From CAG-877 sp963645945 (GTDB taxonomy: Bacteria > Bacillota_I > Bacilli_A > RF39 > UBA660), in NCBI GenBank assembly GCA_963645945.1, contig CAVIUA010000002.1, forward strand, positions 1-55,747: a stretch of DNA of 55,747 bases, written 5' to 3'. Positions 41,589-51,459 of this stretch are shown here, piece by piece (the stretch's first letter is position 1; every line of letters starts with the position of its first letter). The notes below the pieces were generated by a model. That model was not told the DNA's origin. It was given only the letters and a program-made list of their open reading frames with translations, and did no database searches. The position numbers were made by a program, and so were the translations under genes.

Positions 41589-43754
41589 TTGATTATAGGT
41601 GTATTAGTAGAATTATCAAATAAGAATATTGATAGGGTTTTTGATTATTCTGTACCTAGTGATTTATTTGATAAAATAAAACTTGGCATTAGAGTAAAAG
41701 TACCATTTGGTTTTATGGAACTAGAAGGATTTATTGTTGAGATAAAGAATGAAAGTTCTATTGAGGTAAAAGATATACTTGATGTTGTTGATGAAGATAT
41801 TGTTTTAAATGAAGAGTTATTGGAACTTGGTAGAAGAATGCAAGAAAATACTTTGTCTACTTTAATTAGTTGTTACCAGGTGATGTTACCTAAAGCTTTA
41901 AAAGCCAAGAATGGAAGAGTTATTAATAAAAAGTTAGATACTTATTATTACTTAAATGATAATGTTGATTATTCTAAATTGACTCCTAAACAGATGGAAA
42001 TTGTTAATTTGTGTTTAGAAAAGAAAAAGGTTATAAGAAAAGAATTGGTTGATATATCTAGTAGTTCTTTAAATACCTTGGTTAAGAAAAATATTTTAGT
42101 TGAAGAAAAAATAGATCATTATAGAGTTAGTTATAATGAAAAAGTTGAACCTAAGAAAGAGTTAACTGATGATCAAAAACGAGTTGTTAATGAGGTTTTA
42201 AGTTCTAATGAGTCTTATCCATATTTGTTGTATGGTGTTACTGGTTCTGGGAAAACAGAAGTTTATATGGAGTTGATTGAAGATGCTTTAAATAAGGGTA
42301 AAACTAGTATTGTATTGGTTCCTGAAATTAGTTTGACTCCACAGATGGTTTTACGTTTTCAAAAACGCTTTGGTGATAATATTGCGGCCATACATTCAGC
42401 TTTATCTGATGGAGAAAAATATGATGAATGGAGACGTATTGTTAAAAAAGAAGCTAAAATAGTTATTGGTGCTAGAAGCGCTATATTTGCACCGTTAGAC
42501 AATATAGGAATGATAATTGTAGATGAGGAACATAGCGATTCTTATAAACAAGATGATTCTAATCCTAGATATAATGCAAAAGAAATAGCAATTATAAGAG
42601 CTAAATATCATAATTGTCCTGTTATATTTGGAAGTGCAACACCATCATTAGAAGCTTTTGCAAGAGCTAAAAAGGGAGTTTTTAAACTTTTAGAATTACC
42701 TAATAGAATTAATGGAAAGAAACTTCCTAATATTAAGATTATTGATATGAATGAGATGATGAAAAAAACTAGAGGACATTTTTCTTTAGATTTACTTGAT
42801 GCGATAAAGATGAGAATTGAAAAATGTGAACAAGTCATTTTACTTCTTAATAGGAGAGGATATTCATCATTTGTAACTTGTAAGAACTGTGGTTATACAT
42901 TTAAATGTCCTAATTGTGATATTACACTTACTTATCATAAAACAAGTAACACTTTAAGATGTCATTATTGTGGATATGGTACAAAAGTATATAAAACTTG
43001 TCCAGAATGTAAAGAAGAGTCTATTAATGATTTAGGTGTTGGTACAGAAAAAATAGAGGAGGAATTAAATAAACTTTTTCCAGATAATAAAATTTTAAGA
43101 ATGGATTTTGATACAACTAGTAGAAAAGGTATGCATGAGAAAATGATTAGAGCTTTTAAAAATCATGAATATGATATTTTACTTGGAACACAGATAGTTA
43201 GTAAAGGACTTGATTTTGATAATGTTACTTTAGTTGGAGTAATAAATGCTGATACTAGTTTAAATATTCCAGACTTTAGAAGTAGTGAGAATACTTTTTC
43301 CTTAATAGCACAAGTTGCAGGAAGAGCTGGTAGAAGTGATAAAGAAGGACAAGTTATTATTCAAACATTTAATCCGGATCACTATGCAATTCAATATACT
43401 AAGAATCATGATTATATAGGATTTTATAATAAAGAGATGTTTATTAGAAGAGAGTTAAAATATCCTCCATTTTATTATATTTGTTATATAAGAATATCGG
43501 GGAAAGATAGTAAATATATATTTGATGAGTCAAATAAAATAAGAAAAGTTCTTGATAATAAATTAAATAATACTATTATATTAGGTCCTTCTACTTGTAA
43601 TATTTTTAAATTGAATAATATATATAGATATGGAATAATTTTAAAATATAAAAGTGATGCTGATTTACGAGAAGTTCTTAATAAAATAATAGATCATTAT
43701 AAAGATAATAGTAAGATTAAGATAGATATTAATTTTAATCCTAGTCATTTTTAA
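41589..43754 (+). CDS. priA: PriA, primosomal replication-restart helicase
   Basis: Superfamily 2 DNA helicase restarting stalled forks and loading DnaB/DnaD-type proteins. 721 aa: N-terminal DNA-binding domain, Walker A GVTGSGKTEVYME, Walker B DEEH, the zinc cysteines in CKNCGYTFKCPNC and CHYCGYGTKVYKTCPEC, then LGTQIVSKGLDFDNV and AQVAGRAGRSDKEG. Start TTG 41589 behind GAGGAG. In B. subtilis def and fmt follow priA; here two unknown genes replace def. Confidence 0.96.
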   Translation: MIIGVLVELSNKNIDRVFDYSVPSDLFDKIKLGIRVKVPFGFMELEGFIVEIKNESSIEVKDILDVVDEDIVLNEELLELGRRMQENTLSTLISCYQVMLPKALKAKNGRVINKKLDTYYYLNDNVDYSKLTPKQMEIVNLCLEKKKVIRKELVDISSSSLNTLVKKNILVEEKIDHYRVSYNEKVEPKKELTDDQKRVVNEVLSSNESYPYLLYGVTGSGKTEVYMELIEDALNKGKTSIVLVPEISLTPQMVLRFQKRFGDNIAAIHSALSDGEKYDEWRRIVKKEAKIVIGARSAIFAPLDNIGMIIVDEEHSDSYKQDDSNPRYNAKEIAIIRAKYHNCPVIFGSATPSLEAFARAKKGVFKLLELPNRINGKKLPNIKIIDMNEMMKKTRGHFSLDLLDAIKMRIEKCEQVILLLNRRGYSSFVTCKNCGYTFKCPNCDITLTYHKTSNTLRCHYCGYGTKVYKTCPECKEESINDLGVGTEKIEEELNKLFPDNKILRMDFDTTSRKGMHEKMIRAFKNHEYDILLGTQIVSKGLDFDNVTLVGVINADTSLNIPDFRSSENTFSLIAQVAGRAGRSDKEGQVIIQTFNPDHYAIQYTKNHDYIGFYNKEMFIRRELKYPPFYYICYIRISGKDSKYIFDESNKIRKVLDNKLNNTIILGPSTCNIFKLNNIYRYGIILKYKSDADLREVLNKIIDHYKDNSKIKIDINFNPSHF

Positions 43755-43795
43755 AAAAATATGTTATTCTATTAGTAGAATAGGGAGTTGTTTGT

Positions 43796-44106
43796 ATGAA
43801 AAATAATTTTTTTAATAATATAGTTAATCAGGATGAAAATAATAATAACAATAATATTACAAATNNNNNNNNNNCATTACAAATAATTCTACCTGGTCTA
43901 GTAATGAAACAAGTAATTACAGTGAATTAGAAACTAATAAAAAAAATTCTATGGAATTTGAAAAAGTAATGGATAATGCCGCTAAAAAATATGATTCTTA
44001 TTTAGATAGAAATAATGTTTTTGTTAAAATTATTTTATTTTGCATATTAGCTTTTGTAATTTTGGGATGTTTATATTACGCAATTTTATGGTTTGGTAAT
44101 AATTAG
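43796..44106 (+). CDS. Small Asn-rich single-pass membrane protein, broken by a gap
   Basis: It starts at ATG 43796 behind AGGGAG (MKNNFFNNIVNQ, then Asn repeats) and is cut by 10 N at 43865-43874. After the gap the frame ending TAG 44104-44106 reads NNSTWSSNETSN..., a helix with charged residues and a C-terminal membrane span (about 25 residues: VKIILFCILAFVILGC). Both sides of the gap share ATTACAAAT, so a repeat probably broke the assembly. Function unknown. Confidence 0.6.
43865..43874. other. Assembly gap (10 N)
   Basis: Placeholder in an AAT/ACAAAT-rich coding repeat. Confidence 0.99.
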
Positions 44107-44135
44107 TTTACTTGTTTTAGGTTGGTGAGGTAATA

Positions 44136-45308
44136 GTGTTAGAACGTTTTTTTAAACGAAGAGATGTTACTGAGTTTATTGATGAAGTAATTTCTAATTC
44201 TATATATAGTAAAAAGAAAAATAGTGTCTATGATAGCTATGAATTTTTTGTTGACTCTTCACAAGCACTATTTACTTTTTTTGATGCAATATACAAATTC
44301 ACTATTATTATTGAAGATGAAGCTTATTTTTCTGAGTATATCATGCAAGTTAGAAAAGTAATTAAAAAGTTTGAAAACTTTAATGATATTAATGAAGGTA
44401 TTAATAAAATAATAGGTAAGGTATGTGCTTTAAAATTAGGACTTTCTGATAGAGAAGATGTTATTGCTAGAAAATATATAGTTAAATATGTTTATGATAA
44501 ATATGTAGTTTCTGGGTATGTATTTCATGGTTTTTCTAGTATATATAAAGATGATATTTGTAAGTATGGATTAGTGCCTGGTTATTATCATCATATGTAT
44601 GATAAATTTATGGAAATAAATAAAATATTTCAAAGACATGGATTTTATAATGTTCTTGGTAAAGATTTTAAAGAAAATGGAATTTATTTTACTGATAGTT
44701 TTATACTAGGGTGTTTTTATGCTTTTTCAGCACCTATGTATTTTTATAGATTATTAGGATGTAATAGTTTTGATATTAGTAATTATGATGATAAAGCATA
44801 TTTAAATAATGATTATTTTGCTAGTTTTAATAATTTAAGTCTACTTATGAGAAAAGCAAAGTTAAATGATACTGAGAAAAAATTTGTTATTAAGACTTGC
44901 TTTGAAGAATGGAAATTGATAAAGAATAGTACTAATGTTAGTATTTTGGCAATTAAAAGAAGTAATGTAGGACTTGATTATTTAAAGAATATTGATGATA
45001 TTTTAGCTAAAACGTCTTTTTGTGATTTAGGTAATTCCATTGGTAAAATATTTAATTGTTGTAATAATGATTTACTTGTTACAGAAAAGATTAATTCTAA
45101 TGATATTAAAATTATTAGTTTGAATAATTATAAAGAATTAAAAAATATTAGAGAGAAGAAGTTTAATGATATTAAAAATAGACAAGAGGCTTATAATAGT
45201 GATAAGATAATTAATGCTTATGGAAAAGTTTCTATATTGATGATATTAGGATCTCTTCTTATTACTTTAAGTGTTATAATGACAATAATTATGTTTTACA
45301 AAGGGTGA
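44136..45308 (+). CDS. Membrane-anchored protein with ADP-ribosyltransferase-like signature
   Basis: 390 aa: a helical N-terminal domain (1-125), a possible catalytic domain (126-330) and one C-terminal helix (about 365-387). The middle reads like the H-Y-E fold: FHGFSS with His131-Gly132, SIYKDDICKYGLVPG, NGIYFTDSFILGCFYA (Tyr184, then a helix ending in Tyr195-Ala196), and LLVTEKINSNDIKIISL with Glu317 in the last strand. Start GTG 44136 behind GGTGAGGT. It lies between priA and fmt, where def is expected. The similarity is by eye; an inactive relative is possible. Family otherwise not recognised. Confidence 0.6.
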   Translation: MLERFFKRRDVTEFIDEVISNSIYSKKKNSVYDSYEFFVDSSQALFTFFDAIYKFTIIIEDEAYFSEYIMQVRKVIKKFENFNDINEGINKIIGKVCALKLGLSDREDVIARKYIVKYVYDKYVVSGYVFHGFSSIYKDDICKYGLVPGYYHHMYDKFMEINKIFQRHGFYNVLGKDFKENGIYFTDSFILGCFYAFSAPMYFYRLLGCNSFDISNYDDKAYLNNDYFASFNNLSLLMRKAKLNDTEKKFVIKTCFEEWKLIKNSTNVSILAIKRSNVGLDYLKNIDDILAKTSFCDLGNSIGKIFNCCNNDLLVTEKINSNDIKIISLNNYKELKNIREKKFNDIKNRQEAYNSDKIINAYGKVSILMILGSLLITLSVIMTIIMFYKG

Positions 45309-45313
45309 TTTGG

Positions 45314-46252
45314 ATGAATAATTTAAAAGTTGTTTTTATGGGTACTCCAGTGTTTGCTGTTAATATATTAGAAGGGTTAATAGAAAATTATAATGTAGTT
45401 GGTGTTGTTAGTCAGCCAGATAGAAAAATTGGAAGAAAACAAGTACTTGTTAATACTCCGGTTAAAGAGTGTGCATTAAAACATGATATTTTAGTTTTTC
45501 AACCTAGTAATATAAAGGAAGATTATAAAGATATATTAGATTTAAAACCAGATATTATTGTTACTTGTGCATATGGACAAATTATTCCTAAAGATATACT
45601 TTCTTATCCTAGACTTGGTTGTATTAATGTACATGCGTCTTTACTTCCTAAATTAAGAGGTGGAGCTCCTATACATAGAGCTATTATAGAAGGATATAAA
45701 AATACTGGTATTACAATAATGTATATGGATGAGAAAATGGATACTGGTGATATTATAAGTACTAGAGAAATAGATATTTTAGATAATGATAATTTAGAAT
45801 CATTACAAAATAAACTTAGTATGCTTGGTAAAGAGTTATTATTAGATACTTTGCCTAGTATTATAGCTGGTACTAATGATAGAATAAAACAAAATAATGA
45901 TGAAGCAACTTATGCCTATAATATTAAAAGTGAAGAAGAACATTTAGATTTATCTAAAAGTAGTAGAGAAGTTTATGATCATATTAGAGGGTTATCTCCT
46001 GAACCTGGTGCTTATTTATTATTAGATGATCAAGTATTTAAAATTTATAATGCAACTATTACTGATAAAAAATTTAGTAATAAAAAAATAGGTGAAGTAG
46101 TTGGTCTATATAAAAATGGTATTGGAGTTATGACTTCTACTGGTGAAATAGTCTTAACTGATATTAAGCCATTTGGTAAGAAAAGAATGGATGCTCATAG
46201 TTATATTAATGGTATACATGATAATAACTTAATTGGTAAGGTGTTAAAGTAG
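45314..46252 (+). CDS. fmt: Methionyl-tRNA formyltransferase
   Basis: Formylates initiator Met-tRNA using 10-formyl-THF. 312 aa: formyltransferase core with MGTPVFAVNILEGL, the signature HASLLPKLRGGAPIHRAI (catalytic Asn-His-Asp set: INVHAS and MDTGDI), then the C-terminal tRNA-binding domain. ATG 45314 follows GGGTGAT at good spacing; ATT/TTG forms at 45305 would start inside the upstream gene. Joined to the next gene without a gap. Confidence 0.95.
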   Translation: MNNLKVVFMGTPVFAVNILEGLIENYNVVGVVSQPDRKIGRKQVLVNTPVKECALKHDILVFQPSNIKEDYKDILDLKPDIIVTCAYGQIIPKDILSYPRLGCINVHASLLPKLRGGAPIHRAIIEGYKNTGITIMYMDEKMDTGDIISTREIDILDNDNLESLQNKLSMLGKELLLDTLPSIIAGTNDRIKQNNDEATYAYNIKSEEEHLDLSKSSREVYDHIRGLSPEPGAYLLLDDQVFKIYNATITDKKFSNKKIGEVVGLYKNGIGVMTSTGEIVLTDIKPFGKKRMDAHSYINGIHDNNLIGKVLK

Positions 46253-46975
46253 ATGAAAAAAATATTAAATAGTTTAAAAAAATTGCGAGATTTAATTAAA
46301 GAATTGAAGAAAACTGAAAAAGGGAAAACTATCTTATTTTTTAGTTTTTGGGGTCTTTTCTTTTTAGTAGTAGCAATATTAGCAAGAGTACTTCCTAGAA
46401 GTCAAGTATATACGGTTGATGATTATCTAAAGAAGGATACTTTTTCATTTGCTAGTATAGAAAAAAATAATTATTCATTTAATTATACAGTTAATATTGA
46501 TGACTTAGTTTATAATTATACTGGTATGAGAAAAGATGATGATGAGTTATTTTCATTTAATAATTTAGATTATTATAAGAAAAATGATAGTTACTTTAGT
46601 AAGATTAATGAAGTCTGGGTTAGATCAGAAAGTCCTTATTTATTTAATGATTTTTTCAATATAGAAAATATTATTGACATGTATAATTTGTCAACTTATA
46701 TATCGAAGACTGAATATGAAAATAAAGATTTTGGTTATAACTATAAATTAGCAACTTCTACTATTGTTAAAATGCTAGAAAATATTGATATAGATATAGA
46801 AGAAGTACCAAATGATTTGATATTTACTACTGATAGTACAGGTACTGTTAAAAAAATAGAATTAATTCTTAATAGTTATGGTAAATATAAAGGATTATGT
46901 GTTAATACATTTGTAATTACTTTAAATTATAGTGATTTTTCAGGTATTAAAGAAATTGTTAGTCCAATAGATTAA
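46253..46975 (+). CDS. Membrane-anchored unknown protein after fmt
   Basis: 240 aa: basic N-terminus with a short helix, one membrane span (about 27-46) and an extracytoplasmic domain rich in Tyr, Asn and Asp. No cysteines in known motifs and no lipobox. It begins directly after the fmt stop and is followed by a terminator-like hairpin. Its place is that of rsmB in B. subtilis, but it is not related. Function unknown. Confidence 0.65.
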   Translation: MKKILNSLKKLRDLIKELKKTEKGKTILFFSFWGLFFLVVAILARVLPRSQVYTVDDYLKKDTFSFASIEKNNYSFNYTVNIDDLVYNYTGMRKDDDELFSFNNLDYYKKNDSYFSKINEVWVRSESPYLFNDFFNIENIIDMYNLSTYISKTEYENKDFGYNYKLATSTIVKMLENIDIDIEEVPNDLIFTTDSTGTVKKIELILNSYGKYKGLCVNTFVITLNYSDFSGIKEIVSPID

Positions 46976-46990
46976 CAATTTCTTTTTCTT
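46949..46990 (+). terminator. Terminator overlapping the end of the fmt unit
   Basis: Stem AAAGAAATTGTTA/TAACAATTTCTTT (46949-46961 with 46973-46985), stop codon within, T-rich tail. Confidence 0.7.
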
Positions 46991-47037
46991 TTTTCTTTAA
47001 ATATTGTATAATAGATATGAAATGTTAGGTGATGTTT

Positions 47038-48060
47038 TTGAATATATATGGATTAACATTAGAAATGTTAGAAGAATATTTTGTTAATGAACTTGGTTCT
47101 AAGAAGTTTCATGCAGATCAGTTGTTTTCTTGGTTGTATGAGAAGAGAATTCATGATTATAGCGAAATAACTAATATAAAGAAAGAGTTATTAGATAAGG
47201 TTTCTAAAGAATATAGTATTAATAGATTAAAAATAGTTAATGTTGAAAAAGATACAGATGTTTGTAAGTATTTATTTGAACTTAATGATGGAGAACATAT
47301 TGAAGCTGTTTTAATGAGACATGATTATGGTAATAGTGTATGTGTTTCTTCTGAAGTTGGTTGTAACATGGGATGTAGGTTTTGTGAATCTGGTAGAAGA
47401 AAGAAAGTTAGAAATCTAGATGCATATGAAATGGTGTTGCAACTATTAATGATTGAAGAAGAATTAGGAGAAAGAATTAGTCATGTTGTTGTGATGGGTA
47501 TAGGAGAACCTTTTGATAACTATGATAATTTAATTAGTTTTTTAAAAATAATAAATCATCCTAAAGGAATGGCAATAGGTGCTAGACATATTACAGTTTC
47601 TACTTGTGGAATAGTTCCTAAAATAAAAGAGTTTAGTGAATTGGATTTACAGTTTAACTTGGCAGTTAGTTTACATGCTCCAAATAATGAAATTAGAGAT
47701 AAAATTATGCCAATTAATAAAGCTTATCCTTTAGATAAACTTATACCTGCTTTAAAAGAATATTATAATAAAACAAATAGAAGAATTACCTTTGAATACG
47801 TATTATTAGAAGGAATTAATGACAGTGTAGAATGTGCAACAGAGTTAAGTAATTTAGTTAGAGGAATGAACTGTTATATTAATCTTATTCCTTATAACGA
47901 GACAAATAATTTAAATTTTAAGAGAAGTAGTACTGTTCAAATTATGAAATTCTATGATATACTTAAGAAAAATAATATTAGTGTAACAATACGAAAAGAA
48001 TTTGGTGGTAAAATAAGTGCTGCTTGTGGACAACTTAGAAGTAAGAAGGAGGAAGTATGA
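47038..48060 (+). CDS. rlmN: RlmN, dual-specificity rRNA/tRNA A2 methyltransferase
   Basis: Radical SAM enzyme methylating C2 of A2503 in 23S rRNA and A37 in some tRNAs. Cluster motif GCNMGCRFCESG, and the second catalytic Cys in ISAACGQLRSK near the end. 340 aa. TTG (NIYGLTLEMLEEYF after it) behind AGGTGATG is preferred to an upstream GTG/ATG pair, since the protein family begins just so. It overlaps prpC by four bases. Needs Fe-S clusters. Confidence 0.93.
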   Translation: MNIYGLTLEMLEEYFVNELGSKKFHADQLFSWLYEKRIHDYSEITNIKKELLDKVSKEYSINRLKIVNVEKDTDVCKYLFELNDGEHIEAVLMRHDYGNSVCVSSEVGCNMGCRFCESGRRKKVRNLDAYEMVLQLLMIEEELGERISHVVVMGIGEPFDNYDNLISFLKIINHPKGMAIGARHITVSTCGIVPKIKEFSELDLQFNLAVSLHAPNNEIRDKIMPINKAYPLDKLIPALKEYYNKTNRRITFEYVLLEGINDSVECATELSNLVRGMNCYINLIPYNETNNLNFKRSSTVQIMKFYDILKKNNISVTIRKEFGGKISAACGQLRSKKEEV

Positions 48061-48806
48061 GATCATTTTATTTGACTGATGCCGGTAAAGTAAGAGATCA
48101 TAATGAAGATAGTGTTATTATTATTAAAAATAGTGATAATGAATACTTAATGGCTATTGCTGATGGAATGGGTGGACATTCTGCTGGAGAAGTTGCTAGT
48201 TCAATTGCTATAGGTTATTTAGGAAAGCATTTTAAAGAAACCTTTATTCATTTAAATAAAGTTAGTGCTATAAACTGGATAAGAGATGCTGTTGATGAAA
48301 TTAATACTTTAATATTTCAACATGAAAAGACTCATCCGGAGAGTAAAGGTATGGGTACAACGTTAGTACTTGCAGTTTATACTAAAGATTACTTGTTGTT
48401 TGGTAATGTAGGAGATTCTTCTGGGTTTGTATTAAAAGATGATGAATTAAGAAAAGTTACTTATGATCATACTTTAGTTAATTTATTAGTTAGTGCAGGA
48501 GAACTTACTAAAGAGGAAGCTAGTAGTCATCCAAAGAAAAATGTTTTGATGAAAGCTTTAGGAGCGGCATTAAATGTAGATGTTGATATATTTGAATGTG
48601 ATATGAATATGAATATTAGGGAAGTTTTATTATGTAGTGATGGACTTACTAATATGTTAGACAAAGAACAAATTGAGAAAGTATTACTTGGTGAAGGTAG
48701 TGTAGAGGATAAGGTAGAGAAATTGATTAGAAAAGCGAATAATCGTGGGGGTACAGATAATATTTCGGTTGCTTATTTGACTTTAGAAGAAGAAGGTGGC
48801 AAATAG
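48057..48806 (+). CDS. prpC: PrpC/Stp, PP2C-type protein phosphatase
   Basis: Manganese-dependent Ser/Thr phosphatase reversing PrkC. 249 aa with metal and catalytic motifs: VRDHNEDS, IADGMGGHSAGE, GMGTTLV, GDSS, LCSDGLTNML, GGTDNISVAYL. Overlaps rlmN and prkC by short sequences at each end, so the three are translated as a unit. Cytoplasmic. Confidence 0.96.
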   Translation: MRSFYLTDAGKVRDHNEDSVIIIKNSDNEYLMAIADGMGGHSAGEVASSIAIGYLGKHFKETFIHLNKVSAINWIRDAVDEINTLIFQHEKTHPESKGMGTTLVLAVYTKDYLLFGNVGDSSGFVLKDDELRKVTYDHTLVNLLVSAGELTKEEASSHPKKNVLMKALGAALNVDVDIFECDMNMNIREVLLCSDGLTNMLDKEQIEKVLLGEGSVEDKVEKLIRKANNRGGTDNISVAYLTLEEEGGK

Positions 48807-50614
48807 TGATTACGAAAGGGCAAAAGATTAATGATCGTTATGAAATAATTAGATCAATTGGTGAAGGTGGAATGGCCAATGTTTATCTTGGCTATGATAC
48901 GATACTAGATAGAAATGTTGCGATAAAGGTATTGCGTGGAGATTTATCTAATGATGAAAAATTTGTTAGAAGATTTCAAAGAGAAGCATTATCAGCTTCA
49001 TCACTTGCTCATCCTAATATTGTTGAGATGTATGATGTTGGTGAAGATAATGGACTTTACTATATAGTAATGGAATATATTGAAGGTAAGACTTTAAAAC
49101 AATTGTTGAAGAAGAGAGGAACTCTTACATTATCTGAAGCAATTGATATTATGTTACAACTTACTGATGGTATGGCTCATGCACATGATTCTTATATAAT
49201 ACATAGAGATTTAAAACCTCAAAATATTATGATAAAAGATGATGGTCAAATCAAAATAACAGATTTTGGTATTGCAATGGCTCTTAATTCAACACAATTA
49301 ACTCAGACTAATTCTGTTATGGGTAGTGTTCATTATTTGCCACCAGAACAAGCATCTGGAAAAGGTTGTACAATAAAGAGTGATATTTATTCTATGGGTA
49401 TTATCTTTTATGAGTTATTGTCAGGAAGTTTACCATTTAGAGGAGATAACGCTGTTGAAATAGCTTTAAAACATATGAGAGATCCTTTACCTAGTTTAAG
49501 AGAAGATAATCCAGCTATTCCACAAAGTATAGAAAATATCATTAGAAAAGCAACAGCAAAGAATCCAAAAAACAGATATGAAGATGCTAGAAGTATGCAT
49601 GAAGATTTACTTACAGCTTTAGATGATGATAGAATGGATGAAGCAGTTTATCAATATAAATATCCAGAACATGAAACTGATAATACTAAACGTATTAAGA
49701 AGTTAGAAAATATAGAAGATAAAAAATCAAATGATAAAGAAAAAAATGAGGATATTGACGAAGATAATACAGATGAAGTTGCTAAAAAGATTGATGAAGA
49801 TGATTTAGAAGATAAGAAAAGTAATCGTATAATTATCATTCTAGCTATTGTTTTTGGCGTATTAGCGTTAGCTTTAATTACAGTTTTCTTTATAATTCCT
49901 GCTTTTTCAAATGAAAAGCCAGTTACTGTTCCAGATTGTGAAGGAGAAAAGATAAGTACTTGTGAAAAAAAATTACAAGCTTTAGGGTTAGAAGTTAATA
50001 CTAAAATAAAAACAGAGGCATCTTCTGAAATAGATAAAAATAGAGTAACAAGAACTGATCCAGAAGAAGGTAGAAGTGTTAAACCTGGTACTGTAGTAAC
50101 TATTTATAAATCTACTGGAGAAGAAGTTTATGAAATAGAGGATTATACTGGTAAAAATTATATTGAAGTACAAACTATTCTTGAAACTAATTATGGATTA
50201 AATGTTACAGTTGAGAAAAAAGAAACTACTGATGATGAAAAAGAATATGATGAGCAAGAAATCATTGGTCAATCACTTGCTGCAGGTTCAGAAGTTAAGA
50301 AGGGTGATTCAATTATATTATATATTCCTGATTTAGTTGATACATTCCCAGATATGGTTTCTGAAGGATGGACAATAGAAGATGCAGAAGCTTTCTGTGA
50401 TAAGTATAATTTAGTTTTAGATAAGAAATATCAAGCTACATCAGCATATCCTACTGGTACAATAATTGGACAGTCTAGAACAGCTGGTAGTCCTATATAT
50501 GAAGGAAGAACTTTAACAGTAACTATTGCTTCCGAGCCAGAATCAGCTAGTGATACAATTACTGATAAAGATAAGGATAAAGATAAAGATAAAGAAACGG
50601 ATTCAAATAGTTAG
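48806..50614 (+). CDS. prkC: PrkC/Stk, PASTA-domain Ser/Thr kinase
   Basis: Membrane kinase sensing muropeptides or lipid II. 602 aa: kinase domain (about 10-270; GEGGMANVYLG, VAIKVL, HRDLKPQN, TDFGIA), acidic juxtamembrane stretch, one helix (about 345-365) and three PASTA repeats outside (about 370-440, 442-510, 513-580), then a Lys-Asp tail KDKDKDKDK. GTG 48806 overlaps the prpC stop. PrkC commonly phosphorylates RsgA and wall-synthesis proteins, and rsgA is the next gene. Confidence 0.96.
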   Translation: MITKGQKINDRYEIIRSIGEGGMANVYLGYDTILDRNVAIKVLRGDLSNDEKFVRRFQREALSASSLAHPNIVEMYDVGEDNGLYYIVMEYIEGKTLKQLLKKRGTLTLSEAIDIMLQLTDGMAHAHDSYIIHRDLKPQNIMIKDDGQIKITDFGIAMALNSTQLTQTNSVMGSVHYLPPEQASGKGCTIKSDIYSMGIIFYELLSGSLPFRGDNAVEIALKHMRDPLPSLREDNPAIPQSIENIIRKATAKNPKNRYEDARSMHEDLLTALDDDRMDEAVYQYKYPEHETDNTKRIKKLENIEDKKSNDKEKNEDIDEDNTDEVAKKIDEDDLEDKKSNRIIIILAIVFGVLALALITVFFIIPAFSNEKPVTVPDCEGEKISTCEKKLQALGLEVNTKIKTEASSEIDKNRVTRTDPEEGRSVKPGTVVTIYKSTGEEVYEIEDYTGKNYIEVQTILETNYGLNVTVEKKETTDDEKEYDEQEIIGQSLAAGSEVKKGDSIILYIPDLVDTFPDMVSEGWTIEDAEAFCDKYNLVLDKKYQATSAYPTGTIIGQSRTAGSPIYEGRTLTVTIASEPESASDTITDKDKDKDKDKETDSNS

Positions 50615-50625
50615 GTGTTGATTTT

Positions 50626-51459
50626 ATGCAAGGACAGATAATTAAAATAGTTTCTGATTTACATTATGTTAGTTGTAATGATGAGGTATATCCTTGTAAA
50701 TGTAGAGGTATATTTAGAAAAGAGCATATTACACCCGTTGTTGGTGACTATGTTCTTTTCAGTATAGAAAAAAATTTAATTGAAGAAATATTACCAAGGA
50801 AAAATGAATTTGAAAGACCTAAAGTTAGTAATATTGATCAAGCCTTTATAGTTACAAGTTTAGTTAATCCAAATTTTTCTTTAAATTTATTAGATAAAAT
50901 CTTAGTACTTATGGAGTTACATAATGTAGAAGCTATTATTTGTATTACGAAAGAAGATTTAGTTTCTGATTTAGAATTAGAGAAAATTAGGAAAACTTTA
51001 AAGTATTACAAAAGTTTAGGTTACGAAGTTGTTTCTAATCAAGAAATAGATAAAATTAAGGCTTTAATTAAAGAAAAAACTAGTGTTTTTACAGGACAAA
51101 CTGGTGCTGGAAAAAGTACTTTATTAAATAAACTTAATCCTAATTGGAATTTGGAAACAGGAGAAGTTTCATTAGCGTTAGGTCGTGGAAGACATACGAC
51201 AAGAGTTGTTGAACTTTTTTCTTTATTTGATGGTAAAGTTATGGATACGCCTGGTTTTTCAGCATTAGATTTTAATAAATATAGTAAAGAAGAAATAAGA
51301 GATTCTTTTATTGAATTTTCTATGTATCCTTGTCCTTTTAAAGACTGTATGCATACAAAAGAAAAAGAATGTATAGTAAAACAGGAAGTTATTTCTAATA
51401 ATATATTAGATAGTAGATATACTAATTATTTAAATTTTATTGGGGAGGATAAGAAATGA
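50626..51459 (+). CDS. rsgA: RsgA, ribosome small-subunit maturation GTPase
   Basis: Circularly permuted GTPase acting late in 30S assembly. 277 aa: OB-fold (1-65), GTPase domain with G4-like ITKEDL before G1 GQTGAGKSTLLNKL and G3 DTPGFS (permuted order), and a C-terminal zinc site CPFKDCMHTKEKECIV. Slightly shorter than the usual 290-300 aa. Four-base overlap with rpe. Confidence 0.95.
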   Translation: MQGQIIKIVSDLHYVSCNDEVYPCKCRGIFRKEHITPVVGDYVLFSIEKNLIEEILPRKNEFERPKVSNIDQAFIVTSLVNPNFSLNLLDKILVLMELHNVEAIICITKEDLVSDLELEKIRKTLKYYKSLGYEVVSNQEIDKIKALIKEKTSVFTGQTGAGKSTLLNKLNPNWNLETGEVSLALGRGRHTTRVVELFSLFDGKVMDTPGFSALDFNKYSKEEIRDSFIEFSMYPCPFKDCMHTKEKECIVKQEVISNNILDSRYTNYLNFIGEDKK

